The notes below the pieces were generated by a model. It was not told the origin of the DNA and did not search any database. It saw nothing but the letters and a program-made list of their open reading frames with translations. The position numbers and the translations under genes are program-made. A DNA stretch of 64,000 bases, taken from contig NC_088112.1 of NCBI RefSeq assembly GCF_036370855.1, positions 12,082,469 through 12,146,468 on the forward strand, given 5' to 3'. Origin of the DNA: Dromaius novaehollandiae. Lineage: Eukaryota > Chordata > Aves > Casuariiformes > Dromaiidae. Positions within the stretch are counted from its first letter, which is position 1, and every line of letters starts with the position of its first letter. Shown piece by piece: positions 34,039-45,578 of this stretch.

Positions 34039-35104
34039 GGTCAGCCGGGGCACGGTGCACATGGGTCTCCGATTCCTTCGGCTCCCGGAGGCCGGTGGGG
34101 GGGAGGCCAAACCAGCTCTGCCCCTCTGCGCTGCTGTCTGCTTTGCTCTTAGGGGATGCAAAGACCCCCCCCACCCTTTCCCCACCCCTGCGGTCAGTGA
34201 GCGCCCTGCAAACATTTGCTAGCAATTGCTTTCCCATTGGGTAGGTCCCCCCATCCCAGGATTTCCTCCAAAACGCCAGTGTCCGGGTGGGTTCCCGAGC
34301 CTGGCAGCGAGGCATCGGGCGCCAGGCGCTGCCTGGGAGAGGTGCGGGAGTCCCGCTTCGCGCCTCCTGTCCCAGCACAGCACAGCACCCACTTTGCGTC
34401 CCGATTCCCGCTAACAAACCACTCGGCCTCTCCCCGGCCCTGCAAAAGCTTCAATTCGGGCAAATGACCCCGCCGGGACGGGGTGCGTGCCGGCCAGGCC
34501 CTGGCCCTGAAAAGCACTCCCCGAAGCGCTGCCGTCCCCGTAAAACCCAGTTTTCCCGGCGGCAGTGCCCGGCACCACGCGCAGTGCAAGCGCTCAGCTG
34601 CGCAAACAGCGGGACCGGCGCGTTGATTTTCCGTCGGAAAATCATTCTAATCTTTCGTGTTTTAATAAAATAATAAAACCGGAGCCCTTTTCACTCCGCC
34701 ACCTTCTAAATCAAACCAGACTGCCTTTGTCACGACGGCCAAATTTAGCACTTCTCAAACTTTTGGTGAGTTTCTTTCCTTCCACGTCTCCCCGCTTGCG
34801 CCGGGGGAAGGCCGAGCAGTCCGGCTCAGGCGATTTACGACTCGTGTCGCTGGAGGAACCGCGCCGCTCTCCACCTGCTTTCCCTCAATGCCGTCCCGAG
34901 GAGAGATCCCCTGCCCTCGTGGCCGGCGGCTGGCTGGGGCCACGGGCCTGACCCAAGGTGTGAGGTTAGCGCGGTTCCCGTGGCCCCCGGCTCAGCGCCC
35001 ATCACCTGCCCCGGGCCGCCGTTCTGGCCCTCGGCCGCCTCCTTATTGGTCCCCGGGGCACCGGCAGCCCGGGGTGTCCCGTGACTTTGCCGCCAGCTCT
35101 GCTC

Positions 35105-35225
35105 CCCCTCCCCTGCTGCCTTATCTAAATAGGAGCATAAATCAGGGCCTTGGCAGATGCCCTGGCAGGACAGGGACTCCATAAAAAGGGGCTCTGCTCC
35201 TGCTCTGTTTACATTGCAGCCCCGT
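35105..35225. promoter_or_regulatory. Candidate HAND1-upstream element with GATA, E-box, CArG-like and FOX motifs
   Basis: TTATCT (GATA) at 35121-35126, CAGATG at 35154-35159, a CArG-like 'ccataaaaagg' at 35179-35189 with one extra A/T, and TGTTTAC (forkhead) at 35206-35212. It is about 3.2 kb upstream of the HAND1 start. Motif-based inference only. Confidence 0.3.
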
Positions 35226-35479
35226 AAAATATTCCCCTTGTCTTCCCTGCTAGCGTTTCCCCGCGGCGCCCCGGCACCCTTGTGCGCCCCGATCTGCCCC
35301 GGCCCGGCAGCAGCCCCGGGGTGCGGCGGGGCCCCCAGCCGGCTGTGCCCCGCGGTGCCGCCGCATCGGTGCTCCCACTGATCCCCCCGCCAGCGGCTGC
35401 TGCGAGCGAGGAGCCAGGGCTGAGCCAGCTCCCCCGGGCGGCTGTATCGTGTCCAGAGGTGCCCCTGGGTATTTATAGC

Positions 35480-35640
35480 ACTCGCCTGGGATAATGCAAT
35501 AATAATCACTCAGCACCTTCCTAGTGCTGCCGCTTCGCGGGGCCTCAGGGCAATGCTGCGAAGGGCCTTGGGAAACTGAGGCACGGTGGGCTTGGCTTGC
35601 GGGGCAGGCACGCAGTGCGGAGCGGGCTCAGCTGCACGGG
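35480..35640 (-). repeat. MIR-like SINE relic, reverse orientation
   Basis: Read on the + strand it has the reverse-MIR order: 'ataataatcactcagcacctt', a degraded middle, then 'gggaaactgaggcac'. The final box is the reverse complement of the MIR 'gtgcctcagtttccc' box. The middle is too diverged to be sure. Confidence 0.4.
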
Positions 35641-36169
35641 TGCCCCCCACCCCCGGGCTGGGGCCATTTCCCTCCCAGCGGGGCAACGACAGCGGGAACC
35701 TGCAGCAGGAAATGAAACGGGGCCGGTTCAAAGCTGCGCGTGGATCAGAAATGACTCCAGCTCCCCTGGCCCTGAAACCATGGCACCCACCGACGGCTCC
35801 GGGAGCGTCACGGCGTCCAAGCCCTGCTCGGGGGGCCCCGCCGCAGGCTGGCGAGGGTTTGGCCAAAGTCAGGTCTTGGACGGGAGTGCATCAGCTTTGA
35901 GACATAGGTGACATCCGTGTGGGTTCGTCACTGGTGCGAGGTGGTAAAACACTCCTGCAAACTCGGCTGCTTTATCGGCCGCAGCACTGAACTGGCTGCT
36001 TGCGGCTGGCGGTGGCCCCGAGCACCGCGCCACCGGGCAAATCTCTCCTCGGTGGCTCTGGCGCACCGGGGCCGACCTGGCCTCCTCCCCGCAGCTATCC
36101 GCGGCATCCTCTCTGTATACACATCGCCGCCGCCTCCCCCCAGCTGCATAAAGGATGACTGCAGCCATC

Positions 36170-36560
36170 GCCGCGCAAGAAATACAATCTATTTATGGCC
36201 AAGCAGCCACTGCCCTGCCTGGATAAATCAAAAGGAAAACAAAGCTTTATGGAAAAAAGATTATTAAATTTTCCATGTGCTCCTGAAGGGATGCGCCAGG
36301 CCCTTGGTGTTTATTTTTTTCTTTTCTCCTCGCTCGCGCTGTAAATGACACTGTGTTTACAAAAGTTTTTATGTCGTCAGAGCAAAGTCACAGCTCGGCT
36401 TCCTCTCCTGTGTATTTTATGTAGATGGATGTGTCTGCGAGGAACATTCAAACTAAACAGAGCGCTGGTTTATAGGAAAATGTATTTATTTGAAAAATCG
36501 TAACTCACAATTTCGGCAAAACCGGGCTCCACGTTTATTGCCGCTAATGGGGTGTGGCGG
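36170..36560. promoter_or_regulatory. A/T-rich candidate conserved non-coding element
   Basis: An A/T-rich block in CpG-rich surroundings with 'tctatttatggcc', TGTTTAT (36308-36314), TGTTTAC (36354-36360), and several HOX-like 'tttatgg' and 'ttttatg' motifs. This composition is typical of deeply conserved vertebrate enhancers. About 4.2-4.6 kb upstream of HAND1. Confidence 0.3.
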
Positions 36561-39500
36561 CCGTAAATTAACCCGGCAAATTGCCGCGGCCGGATGCACA
36601 AGGGCACATTGTGCCGGCAAAGCAGGGCCGAGCGGCCGAGCCCCAAAGACATCGCGTGTCGGTTTGCAGTTATGTTGGGATGCAAATGTTAGGGAAAGGG
36701 AGCCGCAGGGCAGCCTCCTCACTGCTGCCGGAGCTGACCCCGAGGACCCTGTGCCAGGCTGGCTGGGCACCCCCAGGCTTCGCTAACGCAGGGCCGTTCC
36801 CTCAGCGGATGCCACCGAAATCGATGGAGGGACTCGGTGGCTGCCCGAAAGGGACTTTGCTTTGTTATCACGTTGCCCGTTGTGGACATGCAATTGGAGA
36901 AGATGGAAAAAAGGGTGCTCGAACTCGGGCTCACACTGCAGGTAACGCCGTTTGCATGCGGGCGGGCTGGCTCGCTCCCCCGCTGGCCCGGCATGCTCCT
37001 GATGGCCTCGAGCAATGAAGCAGAAGCAGCTTCTGCCCCAAGTTGTCCCCTTGCCTCCGTTGGGATTTGCCGTGGGGACATGCGTTCGGGCATGGAGCCT
37101 CGGGCCAATTTGGGGGCCGACCCGGAGGGGCATCTCCGCAATGCCGGTGCTAAGCGGTGAAGAACGGCGAGCTGGTGCAGCGCCCTGACGAAAAGCAGTG
37201 CCCTGCCCCTCCTCCGTGCACTTTCCACTCCTGAAGCAAATTTACAAGGGCTCTAAAATGTCATGCTCCAGGGCATAAGCCAACTGCTAATGGCTGGGGA
37301 TTGGGAAACACATTTCCTCCGTGAGAGCGCTGTTGCATAATCGCCTATTAAGGCAGCTCCTGGCGTCTTCACCTCCAGCGTCTGGTTCTGGCTGCGGCTG
37401 GAGACAAACTGCTGGGTCCGGACGGGTCAGAGCCAGGCTGGCGGCTCCAGCTTTCCCTCCCCTGGCGTGGCTGCAGGTGTGGGTAGTCGCCCCCACGCTT
37501 GTGCGCACACTGGTAGGAGAAAGGGGAGGCTGCGACGCAGGTTGCATCCTGCTCCCCCTCTGCCCCTGTGGGGCACTGACGGCAGATGCGGTGCCCAGTG
37601 CCGGTGGCATTAGCACCGCCGGGGCCTCAGTGGCACCATGCATGCTGCAACTGGCTCCTTAGTGCCGTTCGGTCCATCGGCTTTTGCTTCGTGACTCCTT
37701 ACACGCGCTTGGCAGGAGAAAGCGCTGGAGGAGCTCGTGGCCCCTCCGTGCCCAGGCCGCTGCGACCCTCCGGGGGCACCAGGGCTTCCTCTGGGCCCTG
37801 CCCGTGCTGCTGCCCTGCTGCTCCAGCCAGATGGGGCTCCCAGCAGGAGATGGGCTGTTTTTCCTAAAGGTCTTTCTATGGGGTGACCCCACATTTCTGA
37901 GATGCCCCCCAAATCCTTCTCCCTGTCACGGCCATATGGCTTGGGGGACTTGCTTGCCTCTTCCCCACAAATGCCTGCCCCAGATTTTGGGTTGCTGAAG
38001 ATCCTGAGGGGTTGGGAACCCAAAATGAACTGGTGTGAGTGGGTGCCTCCTGGAGGAAGCCCTCCCCAGAGCCCGGCTGCCCCACGGCCTCCCGGGGTGA
38101 TGTCTGGATACCCAGAGCACGCAGGGCCTTGAGCAGCAGTCCACGCGCACCGGCTTCCCCCAGCAGCTGTCCCAAGGGCGGCCACCAGAGCCCTGAGCAG
38201 CAAACGTGGTGGGGAAAAACCGCCAGGGAGTCGGGCTGGGGTGAAATGCTCCAGGGCAGAGAAAAGGCAGATGCCACAAAATTGTTAAAATGGGCAGCAA
38301 GAGCTCACGGCAGGAAACGAATCTGAGCAAGGATGAAAACCTGGAGGAAACTCGAGTTGGGGGTAGGACGTGGGGTGGGGGAGAGGGGCAGCGGTGAGCA
38401 GAGCCCGGGGGGCAGAGGGGCTGGGGACCCCCAGCCCCGAGGGTCTCGGCAGCCCCCAGCTTGGCAGCCCAGTTACGGCAAGGTTTGCAAGACAATTTTT
38501 GCAAAATTAAGTTTGCTTTCTGCAGATGGATGATTTTAAAAGTTAACAAGCATGTTAGGACTTTTTCTCAGCTGAAAATTGTTTAATAATTAATTCCTAA
38601 ATACTCCTGGTGCTTTTCTCCACCCTTTTTTCCCCATGTGGCAAGCATGAGCAAGTGGCAGAAGCCGGAGTGCAGCTGGGTTCAGAGCAGAACTGCAAAT
38701 ATTTCCCTTTTTAGAATGAAAATTTTAGGGGGGAGATGGCAAGGAGGTGGGGGCCAGTTATTTTTTGTTCGTTTCCTTGGGTTTAATTTGTGGCCAAAAA
38801 CTGGGTGGCGGGGGGGAGATGTGGCAGTCGGGATAATTGATGAAGGACTGTTTCTTCCGCTGGAATAACATTTTCGCACGCACAGCTTCTGCCAGCGGCA
38901 GCTGCGCCCGAACCGGCGGTGCCCCACCTGCGTGCATGGCAGGGTGGTGCGCCGGGGCGGCCGTGCCCGCTGCCCGCCGGCAGCCCTGGAATGCGTCCCT
39001 GCGATACCCCGTCGGGAAAGCATCACAGGCACGACAGCCCCGCGCGCCGCGCCGCCCCAGCGAGGCGCTCGACGTGACACTGTTATCTGCCGCCCTTCTC
39101 TGCTTCGTTTTGGCCGGCAGCTGGGACTGCGAAGCGCCCTGAGGGTAGTCACTCTGCGATGAGGAACGGCTTTCCCATAAAGTCTCCCCGGGACCGCAGC
39201 GGCGCCAGTGCACGGGTTGGAGGGGACCAAACCCCCGTGACGGCAGCGGGTCCGGCGCAGCCGGTGGGTGCCGCAGCTGGCGGTGCCTCCCGGGGCTCCG
39301 GCGAGCGGAGGGATGTGACGTGCCGAGGATGGGGAGGGGATGCGGACCGCCAGGGGAGTATCCAATGCCTCCCAACCCACTCGGGGGAAAAAAAATGTTT
39401 AAAACAGAGTTTATTGGGAGAAATTATCCTATAAAATTGCGAGTTTTTCCCCTCCCCAATTCTCAAAAATGAAACAAAATACTTTGCTTTGAGCTGAAGA

Positions 39501-42500
39501 CGTTTCTGCTCTTAGCTCCGTGTTTCCCGCAAAGGGCAGTGAACGTGAAGGGAAAACAAGCTTTTCCTGTTAAAATGCACTTAATCGAAACTCCTGTTTT
39601 CTGTTAAATTTTGCTCGGAAACATTTGGAGCCACTTCGTGCGAACCAGCTCTCCCTTCTGAGAAGCCACTAAAAAAGAAAAACAAACCAGAGAAAACTCC
39701 AAAGCACCCATTTCTCCGGGAAGCGCCTAGTTTGGCGGGAAGCGGGCGGTTTGCTTTAGGCCGTAAATCCGAGTGCTGCGCAGAGCTCGAGCCACCGCCG
39801 CAAGCGAGCGGCGCCAGCCCATGCGGCGGCTGCGCGAGCGGCTCCGCGGAGGCTCTGCAGGGCCGGCGGCCCAGCGCCCGGCCCCCTCTGCTGCCGTGTG
39901 CTGGCGCAGGCGAGGACGCGTCCCTGCTGCTCAGGGGAGGCTGCCTCGGCCTCATCTGCCCCGCGTGCGAAGGAAACCCCTGGGCGGAGGGTCTCCGTGC
40001 CAAGCTTTTGGCTGCCACTGCCCTGGCGGCTGGTCCTTGGTGTCGCGTCGCGGCCGCCGTCCCTGCCGGCAGTGAGGCACTGGGGGGAGAGGGCACGCTG
40101 CTGTGAAATCTCAGTTTGGGAAGGTTGCTGTTGCTGCCTTAAGCTGAAACTGAAAGGAAAATCATTTCTGAGGATGACAGGCTTAATTTAGGGTGTCATT
40201 AACCAGAGCCGAAACCTTAGCTGGGCTGGGTCTCCTGCGGAAAGCGCGTTTGCTTCGCGCGTTGCAGCTGATCTCGCTCTGATTACAGCAGATAAAGGCC
40301 GTGGTTGGTCCCTTTCCCTCACTTGGGCCTTGTTTTTCTTCATATGGATGTTATTATTTAGCATATGGGACAAGGAAGTCATGTCCCCCCCCACACACAC
40401 ACATTCATATCGGATGTGTATAACGCCCGCGACGTGCCAGCAACCTGATGTGTTCGCAGGGGGTCAAATGAGCGTAAAGGCACAAGAGCAGAGAGCGGAG
40501 AAAAACTCTCATTGCGGAGCTGGTCACCGCCTGGAAATAAGCCCCCAGACACGAGCCGGTGGAGCGGGAGGCGGGAAGGGCTGGCGGGAGCGAGTGGCGG
40601 AGGGAAAACACCACAGTAGGCAAAGAGCCTCCCCCCTGCCCCTGAGCCCCCGCCGCCGCCGCCGTGCTGGGAACGGCCCGGGAAGCCCCCCACCGCTGTG
40701 AGACCTCCCTTTCCATGCTCCTCGGCTTCTTGGTGGGGGGACACTGAAAATCCCATCCCGCTACCGCCTCGCCCGCGCGTTTCTCCCAAACAGCGGGCCA
40801 TGCGGGGAGGGCCGGTCGCCTGCGCTTTGCAGCAGTGCCCAGGCGGAGAGGGCTCGCTCTCGAAAGGCTCCCACATCCCCGAGGCTGGAGCAGATGTTTC
40901 TTCTCCGGGTGCTCCTCTGCGCGGGGCCCGGCGGGGCCGAGGCTTGCCAGGTCACGGCCCGGCCCTGGATGCCCGCGCTGGCACAGCAACCGCGCGTAAG
41001 CACACAGCGCCAGGGGACACATATTTTGCGAGGTGGCAGCGGCGGAAGGGAGGAACCGTGAGCCGGGTACCCTTCAGCACCAGCCGTGCCGCAGGAGCAG
41101 GTCACCTCTGCGGCTGGGAGGGGGGACGCGGCTGCCCATCCCGGGGCACCGGCCCGCGGGGGTCAGCAATCGCCGGGACAGGTTTCCAGCTGCATTTTGC
41201 CCGGCTACCTGTGCTGGCTGTCCCGGGGGCGGCCGGAAAGCGCCTCTCCCCGGGGTGCTGCCCGGCGACCTGCGTACGGCAGGGGGAAGAGACAGTCAGT
41301 CTGTATTGCTTTGTTTATAAGAGCATATTTGCAGTGATTGATGTCTGAGCTGTGGAAGTATGTTTGCAAGCGAGACTCTAAAACATGAATCAAACACTGT
41401 TTGGAATACGTGTGCGCCTCTGTCAAACATTTCTCCGCGTTTGGAGTCTGCAGAGCCAGCACTTCCAGAGGTACCAGTGCCTGCGCGGAGGTGCCTGCAC
41501 AGCAAGCAGCCGCTCCCGCGGCCCGTCCGCGCGGGACGAGGCGCCTCAGCATGGAGGGACGCACGCCGGAGCTGCTGTGGATGGGGACAGGGCCAGACCT
41601 GTCCCATTCAGCTGTTTGGGGGAAAGGGAGCCCAAAGGCAAGGCTCTGCGCTGCTTGTGTGTGCGGGACCCCATCTGCCTCCCGCGGCTCTTCCCAGCTC
41701 CTGCCGCCCTCGGAGCCCCCGCCGCCCTGGGCCCCCGGCTGCCCTGCCGAGGTGTCCTGTTAAGTCATGTCTATCACGGGACTTTTTGTTTCCAGGACAC
41801 TCCGTACGGCCAAATCGTCCCCCGGGAAGGCCCGGGAATGAAAGTGGCCCTGGAGGGCAGAGCCGGCTTTCCAGCTTCCTTCCCCTGTAGATAACCCGAC
41901 TGCCTGCACCGAGAAGAGGTCTGGAGCGGACAGTCACTATCCAGATGTTCACCAAGTGCATTAAGACCCTCAGCCAGAAGAGCACATGCTTCAGGTTAAG
42001 CCCCTGAGCAGTCCCAGCTGCACCAGTATTAATGAAGCCTTCGGTTAATCGCAAGCTAAATGCTCCCCCTGATAAGGGCCAGCGTGGTTTATCCGTGACG
42101 ATGCATCCTGCCGGGTTCCTCTTCCCTCATTCCTCTCAGCACCCCAGTGGGCACCGCTGCCCAAGGCGACCCGGCGCTCAGCCCAGCCACGCTCGCCCAC
42201 CGGGAGCAACGGGCTCGCTAGCCCGGAGCAGGTGGCGCTCCCCGCCGCGAGCTTGGGGAGGCAGCTTGGGATGGAGAGGGGCACCAGAAACCAGCCGTTT
42301 CGCCAGACTTTCCCTCCCTGAGGCTTTCTGACCGCTGCAGTCTGCCCTGCTCAGGCCCCCATCCCTCCTTCTTCTCCCTCTCTCCCAAGAAACCCCGAGA
42401 AAACTCTTAGAAAGACACCAAACAGAAAGACCTGCTCCTGCACCCAAGAGCACGGCCCTTCCATGAAGCCTCCTTAACTGCGGGCACGGAAAACGCATCC

Positions 42501-42539
42501 AGGGAGCAGATCCCAGGCTCTCCAGGTCAGCTTTCGTTG

Positions 42540-42810
42540 CCTTTTAGCATGAGGGAGATTTATTCACTTCACGGGTGTTTTTAAAAGGTATTTTCTTTAT
42601 AGCTGGGCTTCTCCTGCTTAGGAGAGATTAGGAGATCGTATTTCATGACTTCTCGTGGATTCCCTCTCCGAAGCCCTAATGAACTACGGATGAGTGAGCG
42701 CGGTAATCCAGTCTGCGCGGGAGCTTGTTAAAGTCACCGATTCCATTACAATAACAAGCTACATCTGATCAGATTACTTCTTTAAATCACTGATTACACT
42801 ACCATATTAG
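42540..42810. promoter_or_regulatory. Candidate element with homeodomain sites
   Basis: A/T-rich block with TAATCC (bicoid/PITX/OTX type) at 42704-42709, ATTACA at 42745-42750 and further 'gattac' sites near 42772 and 42791. Position in the HAND1 upstream flank suggests, but does not show, enhancer function. Confidence 0.25.
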
Positions 42811-45515
42811 AGGCTGGGCTTGCTCCCCGCGTGGCCGGCAGGAGCTCTGCTCCTGCCCCGGCGAGCGCCGGGCTCGCGCTCTGCGCGCTGCTAATAAGGT
42901 GCAATTCGAGTGCATCGCCGGGCAAAAAGTAACGATTTCCTTTCGCTTGCTTTTCTTGGCCGCTCAGGGCTGGAGCGGGAGGCCTGGTGTCCCCCTGGTT
43001 AAGCAATTGGTGCAAAGAAACGATGCTGTGAATCTTGCTTTTTTATAAGTGGAGATTTCAGGAAAGGGCTGCGGAGCAGGTGCCCGGGCTGGCACGGCGA
43101 CGTGGCTCGGGGGCGGCGGGTGCTCAAGGCCGTCCCAACTCCCGCTGGGGTGGCGGCAGGGATGCAGATGCCACAGGGCAATTGCATTAATAAACCGCAG
43201 TACCCCGGCACACGTGCAACAGGCTGCCTTGGCCGGCCGGGCCTGCGCCGAGCTGGTAATCAGGGCTCTGCGGCTGATAAGGGCTCCGGCGCCTTCGCCC
43301 CACTCGTGCCAGGGAGATGAGTGTGCGGCGCCTGGCCGCTTGCCAGGCTCCTGGCGCCGCGGAGGTCCCAGCGGTGCAAACCTGGGAGACGTGTTCGGCA
43401 CAGCGATCCTGGGGCTGGGGCCCCAAAACCATGTTTCCCATCCTGGCGGCACGTGCCGTACCGAAGCCGGTGTCTGTGCAACGGGCAGCCTCCGCGGGAC
43501 AGGGCTCGGTGCCCGCGCGGGCAGCACACTGAGCTCCCGCCGCCCTGGGCACGGCCAGACGCACAGGAGGGCGACCAGGAAAACTCCGTCCTTTTTGCTG
43601 CCAATCATGTAGAAACAGATTGCCTGCCTTCCGCTGCCTCTCGTTCCCCTGGCAGCGAACCCCGCCGTGGTCTCCAGCCCCTGCAGGGCTTGCGGAGGGG
43701 TTGTGTCCGCACCGTGTAGCCGGAGGCGCCGGGAGAGGAGGTGGGACGCACAGGTTTGCAGGGAAGGGAGCGCCACCGGGGACTGCTGATGATCTCATTA
43801 ACTCATGAGAACAGCGGAAAATAATTGCTTGCGGTTCAATGCAGTCCATCTGTGTGGGATTTTCTCAACAAGCAGTGCATACGGCCTGGTTTTAATGTTT
43901 TTCAACATTTTAAGTTAAACCATCTCCTAGCGCTGGAGCCTGGGCAGAAATCAGTTCCAGCCACGAGCACGGCGAGGGGGCTTAGAGGCCCAATTCTCAG
44001 GCTGACTTTTTAACAGGGCTCGTACGAGCCATCCTGCTCGCAACGCTTGTGTAATTGGTGCTTTCGAACGCTCTGCAGAGGCTGGGGCCCTCTGAGACCG
44101 TGGCAGTATGTTTTACTGTATTTTCTGTTGTGACATGTTAAAAAAAAAAACCATGAGTCAGGCAACCAAAGCTCCCGAGACCAACATAAAAGTTATTTAC
44201 ACACGTAGTATACACGTGCATACACACCTTTTTAAGTGATTGCACTGAAAGCTTTTTAAACTATGGGGTTTTTTTAACAAAAGCTGCTTTTTCACGCAGT
44301 CGCAGGACTCCGGCAGTTCCAGCTTCAAGCCTGCGCAAGCAATGCTGAAGCCAAGAGCTGATCTGCCTCGTTTCCCCGAAAGACGCCGCTCGCCGGGCGC
44401 AGATCACTGTGTGGCCCGGGGAAAGCCCTGGTTCCCGGAGCCAGGCAGACAGCGCTGTCAACTTGCTCCTTGCCAGCCTGCGACTCTCCCCGTTGGCGAA
44501 AGCCGGGCAGGTCATTGCAACGACTTCCTGGGCGGGGGGAGGGAGGGAATCCCCTCCTGAAACCTCCTACCGCTGGTTGCCTTCATCCCCCTTTCAGCGG
44601 CACCGAGTTAATGGGGTTTCAGCGGGTCTGTGGCCCAGCTAAAGCTTTCTCGGACCACTAGGCCTGTGCCAAAAAGCTCGGGAAAGAGCCGTGTCCAGGC
44701 TCGGTTTAAGCCCTCCAAAGATCAGGGAAGCCTGGCAAGCTGGTGCAGTGCTTAATTCCTCATCTCGCTAGACGCGCGGATCCTTTCCCCCTGCAACTGC
44801 CCTGACTTCGAATTTCAGCCACGGGATTTCCCTCTGCACCTGCCTGTGCCGACTCCTGCAGAAGACGATCTAGTCACCCCAAAACTTTCTCTACAATTAA
44901 TTTCTCTACAAATTGGTGGAGTCCTGGTTTCCAAATGGCTGCTGCAGCCATCCCCGGCTGGGTCCCCGCCACCTGTGGCACGGCGACCGTGGAAAGCTAC
45001 CAAGAAGCTTCATTTAAAGGCTGGAAAGTGTTTTAGGTGCCCCAAATAGTTTTTCTGCTTCGCTTTGGCTTTGGAGGAGATACTTTCCAGTCTTTTAACC
45101 TTCTTTTGCTTAACCCTTTTAAACTATGGAAAGCAAATTTGGTGTAGAGAGGGAACGTCTCAAAAAATAATAAAAACATCAAGCTGTGCTTTTAAACAGC
45201 TGAAATGAAGTGTTTGGACTTCTGCCGCTCACTTCCTCTGGAGCTGTTCAGAGCTTGATTTATAAATCATTTGGTTTGCCCCCAAAATGACATTTCTTGG
45301 GCCAGTCAGTTTGGCTCGTGGAAATGAAACGGTGGCTGCGCTCTTTTTTCCCGAGCGGGTTAGAAGGAAAGGGGACATTTCACGGCAAACCCCAGCAGAC
45401 GACCCGCTCCGCACGGTCCCACGGACGCGGCACTGCCAGGGCGCCGCCGCGCCGCGACCCCCTCCCGCGCGGGGACACGTGGCGCGGTGAGGCGTCCCGG
45501 CACTGGGAACAGGCA

Positions 45516-45578
45516 ATGCTCGTGGGAAAGGGGGTGATGCTCATGGGAAAAGGGCTGATGCTTGTGGGAAAGGGGGTC
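45516..45578 (+). repeat. Three tandem copies of a 21-base unit
   Basis: Units 45516-45536, 45537-45557 and 45558-45578 of the form 'atgctcgtgggaaagggggtg' shortened, differing at a few positions. Exact head-to-tail spacing of 21 bases shows a recent local duplication. Confidence 0.9.
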
